Positions 44,982 through 54,438 of a stretch of DNA of 64,000 nucleotides are shown in pieces. The position numbers and the translations under genes were made by a program. How positions within the stretch are numbered: position 1 is the stretch's first letter; every line of letters begins with the position of its first letter. The notes under the pieces are model-generated. The model was not told the DNA's origin. It worked only from the letters and a program-made list of their open reading frames with translations, and made no database searches. This DNA is from Porticoccus sp950063125 (GTDB lineage Bacteria; Pseudomonadota; Gammaproteobacteria; Pseudomonadales; Porticoccaceae), in the NCBI RefSeq assembly GCF_963973895.1, contig NZ_CAXBBF010000001.1. The stretch is one strand, 5' to 3'.

Positions 44982-45347
44982 ATGAAACATACTAATCAAC
45001 AGGGTATTACAGTGCTTGGTGGCCTCCTGTCGCTGGCTATAGTTGGGTTTTTCCTCACCGCGGCGTTGAAAATCGGACCGCTGTATCTCGATAACTCTTT
45101 TGTCAAAGCGGCAATAGATTCCCTGGAGGAAGAGAATATCCACAATATGAGTGATGCCGAAGTCCGCAGAAAGCTTTTAACCCATTTTGATATCAACAAT
45201 GTACGCGATATCGACACGAAGTTGGTCAGGATTAAACGCGAACAGACGCATACAAAGGTCAGCCTCAATTATGAAAAAAGAATTAATTTCATGGGGAATC
45301 TGGATGTGGTGGTACGCTTTGAAAATACCTATGACAGCGCCAGATAA
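44982..45347 (+). CDS. DUF4845 membrane protein
   Basis: This 121-residue protein has a pilin-like N-terminal membrane helix (QGITVLGGLLSLAIVGFFLT) followed by a soluble domain with IGPLYLDNSFVKAAIDSLEE and KRINFMGNLDVVVRFEN. This is the DUF4845 family regularly found between lepB and rnc in Pseudomonas and relatives. No function is established. It has a good purine-rich site before the ATG. Confidence 0.88.
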   Translation: MKHTNQQGITVLGGLLSLAIVGFFLTAALKIGPLYLDNSFVKAAIDSLEEENIHNMSDAEVRRKLLTHFDINNVRDIDTKLVRIKREQTHTKVSLNYEKRINFMGNLDVVVRFENTYDSAR

Positions 45348-45371
45348 TCAGATCACTTGCAGAATCTAGGC

Positions 45372-46043
45372 GTGAAAGAATCAAAAAAACGGCTGCTCGA
45401 TCGTATTGATTACTCATTCAGAGATACCAGCCTGTTCGATTTGGCCCTAACCCATCGCAGCCATGGCCCGGTCAACAACGAACGTCTGGAATTTCTCGGC
45501 GATGCAGCGCTGAATTTTATTATTGGTCATGCTGTTTACGAACGTCTTCCTCAGGTCAAAGAAGGTGACTTGAGTCGCTATCGTGCCAATCTTGTCAAGG
45601 GTGCCACACTCACCGAAATAGCCAAGGAGCTGGAAATAGGTCAATGCCTGAATCTGGGTGCCGGCGAGCTGAAAAGTGGCGGCCACCGACGGGCATCCAT
45701 ATTGGCAGATACAGTGGAGGCTATCATAGGAGCAGTGTATTTGGACGGTGGTATGGCTACCTGTGAAAAGGTGGTCATGGGATTATTCAGCGGACGTCTT
45801 GCCAACCTGTCAGAAAACACGCTCAGAGACCCAAAAACCCAGTTACAGGAATTTATGCAGGCCCGAGGGAAACCATTGCCCAATTATGAGGTTATCTCCG
45901 TGACCGGCGAAGCGCACAGCCAGTTCTTTACGGTAGAGTGCAAAGTTGATGGCCTGAAAACCCCCGCCGTCGGCGAAGGCAGTAGCCGCCGTACGGCCGA
46001 AAAAAAAGCAGCTGAAAACGCATTAGCCGGACTCATCAAGTGA
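45372..46043 (+). CDS. rnc: Ribonuclease III
   Basis: The protein has 223 residues from the GTG at 45372; a TTG five codons upstream is an alternative. The RNase III signature NERLEFLGDAALNFIIGHAV near residue 38 contains the catalytic Glu/Asp residues; ILADTVEAIIGAVYLDGG follows. A double-stranded RNA-binding domain runs from ~155 (DPKTQLQEFMQARGKPLPNY and GSSRRTAEKKAAENAL). It processes rRNA precursors and structured mRNAs. The stop overlaps the era start by four bases. Confidence 0.96.
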   Translation: MKESKKRLLDRIDYSFRDTSLFDLALTHRSHGPVNNERLEFLGDAALNFIIGHAVYERLPQVKEGDLSRYRANLVKGATLTEIAKELEIGQCLNLGAGELKSGGHRRASILADTVEAIIGAVYLDGGMATCEKVVMGLFSGRLANLSENTLRDPKTQLQEFMQARGKPLPNYEVISVTGEAHSQFFTVECKVDGLKTPAVGEGSSRRTAEKKAAENALAGLIK

Positions 46044-46942
46044 CTGAAATAGAATCTATAAAGCGGTGTGGATACGTGGCCATCGTCGGGCGACCAAATG
46101 TTGGAAAGTCCACATTGCTGAATCACTTATTGGGTCAAAAAATAAGCATTACCTCACGCAAACCGCAGACGACTCGACAAAATATGCTTGGCATAAAGAC
46201 AGAAGGTGACTCGCAACTAGTTTTTGTCGACACCCCAGGTCTACATGACAACCAGAGCAAAGCGATCAACCGGTCCATGAATCGCGCTGCTGAAAGTGCA
46301 ATTCGTGACGTTGATGTTATTGTTTTCGTTGTTGATCGCGCCATATGGACAGAAGCTGACGAAAAGGTCGCGCAGGAAGTAATGAAAAGTAACGTGCCAG
46401 TCATTATTGCCCTGAACAAGCTGGACAGGCTGGAGAACAAAGCGGTTCTACTGCCTCATCTGCGAATGTTGACCGAGCGGTTCCCCGAAGCACGACTGAT
46501 CCCGGTTTCAGCCCTGCAGGGACAGCAACTTGCCCAGCTTGAACGTGCCATTCTTCAGTATATTCCGGAAGGTGTTCATTTCTTCCCTGACGACCAGATT
46601 ACAGATCGCAGTCAACGCTACATGGTGGCTGAAATTATCCGTGAAAAGATCACTCGTCAACTGGGAGCCGAGCTTCCCTACGAGGTGGCCGTAGAGGTTG
46701 AGGAATTCAAACCCTCTGAAAAAATCTGTCATATCAGTGCCCTGATTCTTGTCGAGCGGGATGGTCAGAAGAAAATCATTATCGGTGAAAAAGGCGGCAG
46801 ATTGAAAAAAATCGGCCAACAGGCTCGCCTCGATATGGAGCGCATGCTGGAATCAAAGGTCATGCTCAACCTTTGGGTAAAAGTGCGTCGCGGATGGTCA
46901 GATGACGACCGGGCACTACGCAGCCTCGGCTACGACGATTAA
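46040..46942 (+). CDS. era: GTPase Era
   Basis: This 300-residue protein has the G motifs VGRPNVGKSTLLNHLL, SITSRKPQTTRQ, VDTPGLH and ALNKLDRL, then a C-terminal KH domain with KIIIGEKGGRLKKIGQQARL. It binds 16S rRNA near its 3' end and monitors 30S assembly. Coupled translation with rnc (ATGA overlap) is conserved. The next gene, recO, starts 112 bases later. Confidence 0.98.
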   Translation: MTEIESIKRCGYVAIVGRPNVGKSTLLNHLLGQKISITSRKPQTTRQNMLGIKTEGDSQLVFVDTPGLHDNQSKAINRSMNRAAESAIRDVDVIVFVVDRAIWTEADEKVAQEVMKSNVPVIIALNKLDRLENKAVLLPHLRMLTERFPEARLIPVSALQGQQLAQLERAILQYIPEGVHFFPDDQITDRSQRYMVAEIIREKITRQLGAELPYEVAVEVEEFKPSEKICHISALILVERDGQKKIIIGEKGGRLKKIGQQARLDMERMLESKVMLNLWVKVRRGWSDDDRALRSLGYDD

Positions 46943-47054
46943 CCGGAATACTCCAGGGCCGGGGGGTGTTCACCATCAACGTTAGAATTGGCAATATGTC
47001 GATGAGTGGCAGTGATACTATCCGACAAACTGCTAGAGCCTGTATCATCGCGAC

Positions 47055-47795
47055 ATGACCAATTTGCGTGTTGACTCAGAGCCAGCTTTTGTTCTCCATA
47101 CGCGACCCTATCGGGAAACCAGCCAACTGGTAGACTTGTTTTCCCGTCATTATGGTCGTCTGCGAGTGGTCGCCAGGGGATTCCGGCGGCCCAAAAATGG
47201 CAGTCGGATACTTGCCCCGTTTACACCGCTACTGGTTGGATGGAGCGGAAAATCAGAACTGAAAACCCTGGTCAGTGCAGAGCACTCCGGGCGTTCACTG
47301 ATGCTCTCGGGCGAACGTCTGTACAGCGGTTTTTATCTCAATGAACTGCTGATACGGCTACTTGTAGAGCATGATCCTCACCAGTATCTGTTCGACCACT
47401 ACCTCAATATCATGACGAGTCTCGCCGATGGCGAACCGATTGAACCAGCTCTGCGGCTTTTCGAGCGCAACTTGCTAGATGAGGCTGGCTACGGGTTAAT
47501 GATCGATACCGATATCGTATCCGGTCACCCGGTATTGCCGGACCAGTGGTACCGGTTGGATCCATCTACTGGGTTTTCCTTCTGTCAACCATCGGCACAG
47601 GATAAGACGTCACCTTATCTGTTTTGGGGTAAAGCGTTACTGGCTATCAGCAGTGGTGACTACCAAGACCTGGAGACGGCCAGAGCAGCCAAGCGGCTGA
47701 TGAGGCTGGCTATTCAGGAGCACCTGGGGAACAAACCCCTGCGAAGTCGTGAGCTTTTTAATCTTCAAAAGACTAACGAGGTTAAAACTTCGTGA
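47055..47795 (+). CDS. recO: DNA repair protein RecO
   Basis: This 246-residue protein has an N-terminal OB-fold (AFVLHTRPYRETSQLVDLFS, RLRVVARGFRRPKNGSR) and an alpha-helical C-terminal part with GFYLNELLIRLLVEHDPHQY and FERNLLDEAGYGLMIDTD. The zinc-finger cysteines seen in some RecO proteins are absent, as is common in Gammaproteobacteria. It loads RecA on gapped DNA with RecR. The stop overlaps acpS by four bases. Confidence 0.94.
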   Translation: MTNLRVDSEPAFVLHTRPYRETSQLVDLFSRHYGRLRVVARGFRRPKNGSRILAPFTPLLVGWSGKSELKTLVSAEHSGRSLMLSGERLYSGFYLNELLIRLLVEHDPHQYLFDHYLNIMTSLADGEPIEPALRLFERNLLDEAGYGLMIDTDIVSGHPVLPDQWYRLDPSTGFSFCQPSAQDKTSPYLFWGKALLAISSGDYQDLETARAAKRLMRLAIQEHLGNKPLRSRELFNLQKTNEVKTS

Positions 47796-48178
47796 TTGTT
47801 GCGATAGGCACAGACATTGTTCAAGTGGTCAGAATCAGCGAGGCGCTGAATCGTCACGGTCGTGACTTTGCCAGGCGGATACTTTGTCCCCGTGAGCTTG
47901 CCCTGTTTGATAGCAAACCCAACCCGGCAGCCTACCTTGCCAAACGCTTTGCCGCCAAAGAGGCGTTGAGTAAAGCACTGGGCACGGGGATTGGCAAAGT
48001 CTCCTGGCAAGACATGGAAACTGTCAACGACCCCGCTGGCGCACCCGCAATCCTGCTCACTGGTAATGCCAAAAAATATCTGCGTAAACTGGGTGCCAAT
48101 AATGTGCTGCTCAGTTTATCCGATGAACGTGATTTTGCGGTCGCCTTTGTAGTCCTCACTCAGACGCAACAGCCATAA
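47792..48178 (+). CDS. acpS: Holo-[acyl-carrier-protein] synthase
   Basis: This 128-residue protein starts at a GTG (VIVAIGTDIVQVVRI) and has the metal-binding Asp/Glu in GTDIVQVVRI and AKRFAAKEALSKALGTGI. It transfers phosphopantetheine from CoA to acyl carrier protein in the cytoplasm. It follows recO directly; pdxJ, which commonly sits between them in Gammaproteobacteria, is missing here. Confidence 0.96.
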   Translation: MIVAIGTDIVQVVRISEALNRHGRDFARRILCPRELALFDSKPNPAAYLAKRFAAKEALSKALGTGIGKVSWQDMETVNDPAGAPAILLTGNAKKYLRKLGANNVLLSLSDERDFAVAFVVLTQTQQP

Positions 48179-48334
48179 ACTCTCGTGTGAATCGCTCGAC
48201 ATAACAATTTGGCTGGCATTTATATGCAAACAATCTTGATCTGTCGTCTGTTCCGCCAAGACAAGCAGACCATGGGTGGCTAAAATAACAGCCTGTTTAG
48301 TGAATATTGAATTCTTCCTGTTGCCGGAAAACTG

Positions 48335-49237
48335 ATGATCTATCCAACCATTGAATCCTGTATTGGTGAAACTCCGCTGGTTCGGCTACAACGACTTCCG
48401 GGAGACACCAGTAACGTTATTCTGGTAAAGCTGGAAGGCAATAATCCCGCTGGATCGGTAAAAGACCGGCCAGCAATCAGCATGATTCAGCATGCCGAAG
48501 CGAGAGGGGAGATCAAACCGGGCGATACACTTATCGAAGCAACATCGGGCAACACCGGTATCGCACTGGCCATGGCCGCAGCCATCAAAGGTTACCGGAT
48601 GATCCTGATCATGCCGGAGAACAGCACTGAAGAGCGCAAGGCGGCCATGCAGGCTTATGGGGCGCAGCTTATCCTGGTCAGCCGGGAACAGAGCATGGAG
48701 GGTGCCAGAGACCTTGCAACAGCGATGGAGCAACAGGGCAAGGGAATCGTCCTGGACCAATTTGCCAACAGTGATAATCCACTGGCTCATTATGAACATA
48801 CCGGCCCGGAAATCTGGCGACAGAGTGGCGGAAAGATTACTCATTTCATCAGCTCCATGGGCACTACCGGCACCATTATGGGTGTGTCCCGCTACCTCAA
48901 AGAGAAAAACCCCGGCATTCAGATTATTGGTTTACAACCGGAGGAAGGGGCGAGTATTCCCGGCATTCGACGTTGGCCACAGGCCTATCTGCCAACTATA
49001 TTCGATAGTGCGCGTGTCGATCGTGTGATGGATATAGGACAACAGGAGGCGGAGGACTGCATGCGGGCACTTGCGCGGCAAGAGGGCATATTTTGTGGTG
49101 TTTCCTCGGGCGGCGCTGTGGTCTCTGCACTGCGGTTATCCCGTGAAGTAGAGCATGCAGTAATCGTGGCGATCATCTGCGATCGCGGTGATCGCTATCT
49201 TTCATCGGGACTTTATCAGGAAGATCAAAAACTGTAG
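48335..49237 (+). CDS. cysM: Cysteine synthase B
   Basis: This 300-residue PLP enzyme has the Schiff-base lysine in NPAGSVKDRPAISMI near residue 43, the phosphate-binding TSGNTGIALAMA and GTTGTIMGVSRYLKEKN. The stretch GLQPEEGASIPGIRRWPQAY identifies the CysM rather than CysK branch. It makes cysteine from O-acetylserine and sulfide or thiosulfate. A position just upstream of relA is shared with Pseudomonas relatives. Confidence 0.95.
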   Translation: MIYPTIESCIGETPLVRLQRLPGDTSNVILVKLEGNNPAGSVKDRPAISMIQHAEARGEIKPGDTLIEATSGNTGIALAMAAAIKGYRMILIMPENSTEERKAAMQAYGAQLILVSREQSMEGARDLATAMEQQGKGIVLDQFANSDNPLAHYEHTGPEIWRQSGGKITHFISSMGTTGTIMGVSRYLKEKNPGIQIIGLQPEEGASIPGIRRWPQAYLPTIFDSARVDRVMDIGQQEAEDCMRALARQEGIFCGVSSGGAVVSALRLSREVEHAVIVAIICDRGDRYLSSGLYQEDQKL

Positions 49238-49375
49238 TTTGCATGCTGACACCGTTGCATGACCTTATACAACGTGCACAATTTCTGCAAAGGTCAACGT
49301 TAGTTAAGACAGCTATTCCTCCAGTTGAATAAGCCTTCTGGCCTGGCATACAAATAATTCAGACGAGAGCTGTTT

Positions 49376-51628
49376 ATGGTACAGGTCAGAAACCATCACC
49401 CCGTTCAGGAGCAGGGGGCGGTAAAAATAGACTGCTGGGTCGACGATCTCCTCCGTGACAAAGCCTTCGCCGAAGCAGGTGCCAGGGATATCCTGATCGC
49501 TGCCTGTGAATTGGCGCGCGATGCAGAAGAAAAATCAGGCAGTGAACGCTGGACACCTACTGTCAGCAGTTTCAGAACCGGCCTCGAAATGGCCGAAATT
49601 CTCACTGAACTCCACCTTCATGATATCGCCAGTTTGGTTGCTGCCATTCTGTACCGGGTTGTAAGAGAAGGGCGCCTTCCCATCACAACGGTTAGAAATC
49701 GCTTTGGTGACCCAATTGCTGCTCTCATTGAAAGCGTCCTGAAAATGGCGGTTATCAGTACCATGCGTGCTGACAGCGAAGGTGCCGTGTTTGGTCACAC
49801 GGCGACTCAGCAGGCATCAAAAATCCGGGAAATGCTGGTTTCTATTATCGATGATGTACGTGTGGCCTTGATTAAACTTGCAGAGCGCACCTGTGCTATT
49901 CGGGCACTGAAAACAGCCACCGATGAAAAACGTCAGCGCGTTGCCCGTGAAATTTTTGACGTTTATGCGCCCTTGGCGCACAGACTCGGTATTGGCCAAC
50001 TCAAATGGGAGCTGGAAGATCTGGCATTTCGCTATCTGGAGCCAGAAGAGTATAAGCAGATCGCACGATTGCTTGATGAACGTCGTATGGATCGTCAGCA
50101 CTACATCAACCAGATGATCGATACACTCCATTCAGAGCTGGAAAAGGCGGGCATCAAGGCACAGATCGCTGGCCGAGCAAAGCATATTTACAGCATCTGG
50201 AAAAAAATGCAGCGCAAGGATGTTGGCTTTTCACAAATTTATGACATTCGTGCAGTGAGAGTCCTGGTACCTGAGGTGGCGGACTGTTACACGGTACTCG
50301 GTATTGTTCATGGCCACTGGCGCAATATTCCCAATGAGTTCGATGATTATATTGCCTTCCCCAAGGAAAATGGCTATAGATCCCTGCACACAGCTGTAAT
50401 TGGTCCCGGGGGCAAGGTGCTGGAAATCCAGATTCGGACCCGTGAAATGGATGATGAAGCTGAGTTGGGCGTCTGTTCTCACTGGCGTTATAAAGGCACC
50501 GATACCAGGGTCACAAACCGCAGCTACGAAGAAAAAATTGCCTGGCTGAGGCAGGTTCTGGAATGGCACGAGGAAATCGAGGAAGACCATGTCAAAGAAC
50601 TGATTAACCGGGACAGCACAACTGATCGGATATACGTGTTTACACCTGAAGGCCATGTGGTCGATTTGCCTGCTGAATCATCTCCACTGGATTTTGCCTA
50701 CCGTATTCACACATCGATTGGTCATCGCTGCCGGGGCGCCAAGGTAAACGGCAAAATAGTCCCACTGAATGCGTCATTGCGCACCGCTGACCAGGTAACC
50801 ATCCTTACAGGCAGGCAGGAGTCACCCAGTCGCGACTGGTTATCACCAGCGTTGGGCTATATTCACTCAGCCCAGGCCCGATCCAAGATACAGCAATGGT
50901 TCAGAAAACAGGACCACGAAAAAAATGCACAGGCCGGTAAATCCATACTGGATCGCGAGTTACGTCAATTAAATATCAAACAGGTGAATCTGGAGTCAGT
51001 TGCAGAGAAGTTCAACAAACATGGAGAGGATGGGCTCTACGCCGCTATCGGTGCGGGTGACATCAGTGTAACTCAGGTTGTGAATGCCATTCTGGCGATG
51101 CTTGACCTGAATAAAAAACCCGAAAAACCTGTTTTCATCACGCCGCCGAAAGCCAGTCGTTATCAGGAATCCGATATTTATATCTATGGCGTGGGCAACT
51201 TGCTGACTCACATTGCCGGTTGCTGCAAGCCTGTACCTGGCGATGAGATCGTCGGTTATATCACTAATAGTCGGGGCGTTTCAGTACACCGCAAGGATTG
51301 TGGAAAAATTCTTCGCCTGCAAAATGTTGAACCGGAAAGGGTCATTGAGGTCAGCTGGGGTGGTGAACCGAAAAAGGTTTATCCTGTGAAAATTGCAGTT
51401 GAATCCTACGACAGGAGTGGCTTGTTACGTGATATCAGTGCGGTTCTGGATAAAGCAGGGCTTAATATTCTAGCCATGTCTTCGCGCAGCGATCAGGGCA
51501 GAAAAGGCGTTTCCGTCAGGATGGAAGTTACCCTGGAAGTCATGAATATTAATGAGTTGAGTAATGTCATGACAAAATTGAGACAAATTCCGAATGTTAC
51601 TGGCCTGCAACGTATTGATGAGGGCTAA
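49376..51628 (+). CDS. relA: GTP pyrophosphokinase RelA
   Basis: This 750-residue protein has an inactive HD-like region at ~55-190 in which the HD pair is missing (HDIASLVAAILYRVVREGRL), a synthetase domain with YDIRAVRVLVPEVADCYTVL, FPKENGYRSLHTAV and EMDDEAELGVCSHWRYKGTD, a TGS domain (DRIYVFTPEGHVVDLP), a zinc-finger-like region with HIAGCCKPVPGDEIVGYIT and a C-terminal ACT domain. It makes (p)ppGpp on stalled ribosomes. The lost HD site means it cannot degrade ppGpp, so a SpoT should exist elsewhere. Confidence 0.97.
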   Translation: MVQVRNHHPVQEQGAVKIDCWVDDLLRDKAFAEAGARDILIAACELARDAEEKSGSERWTPTVSSFRTGLEMAEILTELHLHDIASLVAAILYRVVREGRLPITTVRNRFGDPIAALIESVLKMAVISTMRADSEGAVFGHTATQQASKIREMLVSIIDDVRVALIKLAERTCAIRALKTATDEKRQRVAREIFDVYAPLAHRLGIGQLKWELEDLAFRYLEPEEYKQIARLLDERRMDRQHYINQMIDTLHSELEKAGIKAQIAGRAKHIYSIWKKMQRKDVGFSQIYDIRAVRVLVPEVADCYTVLGIVHGHWRNIPNEFDDYIAFPKENGYRSLHTAVIGPGGKVLEIQIRTREMDDEAELGVCSHWRYKGTDTRVTNRSYEEKIAWLRQVLEWHEEIEEDHVKELINRDSTTDRIYVFTPEGHVVDLPAESSPLDFAYRIHTSIGHRCRGAKVNGKIVPLNASLRTADQVTILTGRQESPSRDWLSPALGYIHSAQARSKIQQWFRKQDHEKNAQAGKSILDRELRQLNIKQVNLESVAEKFNKHGEDGLYAAIGAGDISVTQVVNAILAMLDLNKKPEKPVFITPPKASRYQESDIYIYGVGNLLTHIAGCCKPVPGDEIVGYITNSRGVSVHRKDCGKILRLQNVEPERVIEVSWGGEPKKVYPVKIAVESYDRSGLLRDISAVLDKAGLNILAMSSRSDQGRKGVSVRMEVTLEVMNINELSNVMTKLRQIPNVTGLQRIDEG

Positions 51629-51631
51629 TCT

Positions 51632-52465
51632 ATGGCAGGTACCACCTATACCATCGACAATTTATGCTATCTAATGGAGCGACTTCGCAGACCGGGAACC
51701 GGCTGCCCTTGGGATATGAAACAGACTTTTAAAACTCTAGCCCCCTATACACTGGAGGAAGCCTACGAGGTCATTGATGCCATAGAACATGGGGATTACG
51801 GCCAGCTCAAAGAGGAGTCAGGTGATTTACTGTTCCAGGTCATTTTCTACTCCCAGTTGGGGAAAGAACGAAATCTGTTCGATTTTGAGGAGGTCGTTTC
51901 ACTATTAGTGAAAAAGCTCATTTCCCGCCATCCCCATGTTTTCCCTGAAGGGACGCTGACCAGTGAGCGTCAACCGGGAGGAGCAGAGCCCAATGAGCAA
52001 TCCATCAAAGATAACTGGGAGTCCATCAAGCAAGGCGAGAGAAGAGACAAGGGCCAGGCATCGATCCTTGACGATATTCCCCTGGGTTTACCTGCCTTGA
52101 CTCGCGCGACAAAATTGCAAAAGAGAGCTGCCAGCCACGGTTTTGATTGGCCAGATATACAGGGCGTTCTGGAAAAAATCCATGAAGAGACCCATGAGCT
52201 CAATGAGGCAATCACAGGGGGAGAAGCGGACGCCATTGAAGAAGAGCTTGGCGATGTGTTGTTTACAGTAGTCAACCTCTGTCGTCACCTGAAAGTTGAC
52301 GCTGAAAGCGCTCTTCGGAGGTCATCGGCGAAATTTGAGCAGCGTATCAATCACATCGAGCAAAGCTTGCATCATCGGGGTAAAACGATGGTCGATATGT
52401 CCATGGAACAACTCGACGATTTATGGACAGAAGCCAAGTTTTCAGTTGTGTCCAAACACCCGTAA
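51632..52465 (+). CDS. mazG: Nucleoside triphosphate pyrophosphohydrolase MazG
   Basis: This 277-residue protein has two MazG domains. The first starts LRRPGTGCPWDMKQTFKTLA and contains EEAYEVIDAIEHGDYGQLKE, with the metal-binding EExxE-type residues. The second has EETHELNEAITGGEADAIEE and ELGDVLFTVVNLCRHL. It hydrolyses NTPs to NMPs and lowers ppGpp levels in E. coli, fitting its position three bases after relA. Confidence 0.95.
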   Translation: MAGTTYTIDNLCYLMERLRRPGTGCPWDMKQTFKTLAPYTLEEAYEVIDAIEHGDYGQLKEESGDLLFQVIFYSQLGKERNLFDFEEVVSLLVKKLISRHPHVFPEGTLTSERQPGGAEPNEQSIKDNWESIKQGERRDKGQASILDDIPLGLPALTRATKLQKRAASHGFDWPDIQGVLEKIHEETHELNEAITGGEADAIEEELGDVLFTVVNLCRHLKVDAESALRRSSAKFEQRINHIEQSLHHRGKTMVDMSMEQLDDLWTEAKFSVVSKHP

Positions 52466-52584
52466 CAGCGCCGTCTAGCTTGTGGTTATGGTCGTTTCTG
52501 TGTAATGTTTGCGCCCTCAATTGCGAGTTTGGGTAATTGACTAATCACTCTAAAAACTCAACCCCAGATAATCGGAGATCACGA

Positions 52585-53238
52585 ATGCGAATTATTTTAT
52601 TGGGCCCACCGGGTGCCGGTAAGGGTACACAGGCCAAATACATAACTGAAAAATTTGGGATCCCCCAAATATCCACGGGCGACATGTTGCGGGCAGCAGT
52701 AAAAGCGGGCTCGGAGCTCGGTCTCAAAGCTAAAGATATTATGGCTTCTGGCGGGCTGGTTTCCGATGACCTGATCATCGCATTGGTAAAAGAACGCATT
52801 CAAGAGCCCGATTGTGTCAACGGATTTCTTTTTGACGGATTTCCTAGAACAATCCCACAGGCTGAGGCTTTGTTAAACGAAGGTGTGGCCATCGATAAAG
52901 TCATTGAAATCCATGTTGAAGACGAAGAAATTGTTTCGCGCCTGAGTGGACGGCGTGTTCATGAAGGATCTGGCCGTGTTTATCATGTGGCACATAACCC
53001 GCCGCAAAAAGAGGGGCTGGACGATATTACCGGTGAACCGCTTGTACAGCGTGAAGATGATAAGGAAGATACTGTTCGCAACCGTCTTTCTGTCTACCAC
53101 GAGCAGACTCAGCCTCTGGTAGGTTTCTATAAGGATCTGGCCAGGACGCAGCCGGAGAAGGCGCCTTCCTACGCGCGTGTCAATGGGGTTGGGAAGCTCC
53201 CTGAAGTTGAAGCACGCCTTGAAGAAGCGCTAGCCTGA
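52585..53238 (+). CDS. adk: Adenylate kinase
   Basis: The ATG at 52585 (MRIILLGPPGAGKGTQAKYI) gives 217 residues, the standard long form; the frame extends 16 codons upstream without homology. P-loop GPPGAGKGT, the NMP-binding region GIPQISTGDMLRAAV, DGFPRTIPQA and the LID region SGRRVHEGSGRVYHV with no zinc cysteines are seen. It balances ATP, ADP and AMP. A rho-independent terminator follows. Confidence 0.97.
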   Translation: MRIILLGPPGAGKGTQAKYITEKFGIPQISTGDMLRAAVKAGSELGLKAKDIMASGGLVSDDLIIALVKERIQEPDCVNGFLFDGFPRTIPQAEALLNEGVAIDKVIEIHVEDEEIVSRLSGRRVHEGSGRVYHVAHNPPQKEGLDDITGEPLVQREDDKEDTVRNRLSVYHEQTQPLVGFYKDLARTQPEKAPSYARVNGVGKLPEVEARLEEALA

Positions 53239-53256
53239 GGCCGACAACTGATGCAG

Positions 53257-53284
53257 AATGGGCTCTTATTGAGCCCATTTTTTT
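53257..53284 (+). terminator. Rho-independent terminator after adk
   Basis: A perfect 9-base stem AATGGGCTC / GAGCCCATT with loop TTATT is followed by a T-run to 53284. It ends 24 bases before the hemH start, so hemH presumably depends on read-through or a promoter lying inside this short space. Confidence 0.9.
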
Positions 53285-53307
53285 GCCAGTTACAAGTCTG
53301 GAGTCCG

Positions 53308-54294
53308 ATGAATAAAACGTCTGTCATTCTGGTTAATCTGGGTACACCGGATGAACCGACACCTAGCTCAATAGCCCGTTTCCTCAGGGCATTTCTATCT
53401 GATCCTCGAGTGGTTGAAGTTCCCAGACTGATCTGGTGGTTTCTATTGAGGCTGGTGATAATCCCCTTGCGAGCCAAAAGGGTTGCCCATGCTTACCGTG
53501 AAATATGGTGGGAAGATGGCTCCCCCTTGCGGGTCATCAGCGGTCGGCAGGTTGCCGACTTGCAGGAGGTATTGACAGACCGTTACGGTGAGAAAGCACC
53601 TGCCGTTGCGGAAGCCATGACCTATGGGAAACCAGCTCTGGATGAAACCATTCGGCGTCTCGAAGAAAAAGGTATCGAAAAATTTTTAATTATCCCTATG
53701 TATCCTCAATACTCGGGATCAACATCAGGGGCAATCTACGATCAGGTGGCAAAGATCATCCAGCGAAGCCGCAATGTTCCGGACATGACCGTCATAAAGT
53801 CCTATCACGATGATATTGGCTATATCCAGTCAATCGCCGAAACGATTAAAGCCTATTGGGCTGAGCATGGACGCAATGAAAAACTTTTGATGTCTTTTCA
53901 TGGAATCCCTCAGGATTACGTCGATAAAGGTGACCCCTACAGCGAACATTGTCGGGCAACCGCTCATGCCATTGCCAGTGCTCTTGGGCTTGCATCTTCT
54001 GAATGGTCGATGAGCTATCAGTCAAGGTTTGGCCCAAAAAAATGGCTTCAGCCCTATACCGATGACAAACTTAAGCAATGGATCGAGGAGGGCATCAGGT
54101 CTGTAGATATTGTCAGTCCTGCATTTACTGCAGATTGTCTCGAAACCCTTGAAGAACTGAATATGGGCTACCGTGAACTGTTTATTGAACAGGGAGGGGA
54201 GAAATATCATTACATTCCCTGTGTCAATAATACGCCGTTATTTATTAATGCACTCGCTGAAATGACCGCAAAAAAACTGGCATTGATCCACTAA
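53308..54294 (+). CDS. hemH: Ferrochelatase
   Basis: The ATG at 53308 (MNKTSVILVNLGTPDEPTPS) gives 328 residues; the open frame upstream crosses the terminator and is not coding. Motifs include FLSDPRVVEVPRLIWW, MYPQYSGSTSGAIYDQVAKI, the iron-site His in LLMSFHGIPQDYVDKGDPY, YQSRFGPKKWLQPYTDD and SPAFTADCLETLEEL. It inserts Fe2+ into protoporphyrin IX at the inner membrane. The position after adk is as in E. coli. Confidence 0.96.
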   Translation: MNKTSVILVNLGTPDEPTPSSIARFLRAFLSDPRVVEVPRLIWWFLLRLVIIPLRAKRVAHAYREIWWEDGSPLRVISGRQVADLQEVLTDRYGEKAPAVAEAMTYGKPALDETIRRLEEKGIEKFLIIPMYPQYSGSTSGAIYDQVAKIIQRSRNVPDMTVIKSYHDDIGYIQSIAETIKAYWAEHGRNEKLLMSFHGIPQDYVDKGDPYSEHCRATAHAIASALGLASSEWSMSYQSRFGPKKWLQPYTDDKLKQWIEEGIRSVDIVSPAFTADCLETLEELNMGYRELFIEQGGEKYHYIPCVNNTPLFINALAEMTAKKLALIH

Positions 54295-54312
54295 ATTTCA
54301 CAATTATTTTCA

Positions 54313-54352
54313 CACTTTATAATGAAAATAATAATTTCTCTGTTATAAAGTG
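54313..54352. repeat. 10-base inverted repeat upstream of the AT-hook protein gene
   Basis: The arms CACTTTATAA (54313-54322) and TTATAAAGTG (54343-54352) are perfect complements separated by 20 A+T-rich bases. The smaller repeat TGGAA-ATA-TTCCA and a T-run follow at 54351-54369. The site lies 87 bases before the next gene; it could be an operator or part of the hemH 3' end. Confidence 0.45.
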
Positions 54353-54438
54353 GAAATATTCCATTTTTTGAATAAACTTTAATCATCTTCTGTGTTCCGA
54401 GTAAAAATGTATCTCTTCCAATACCAAGGAGAAACACA

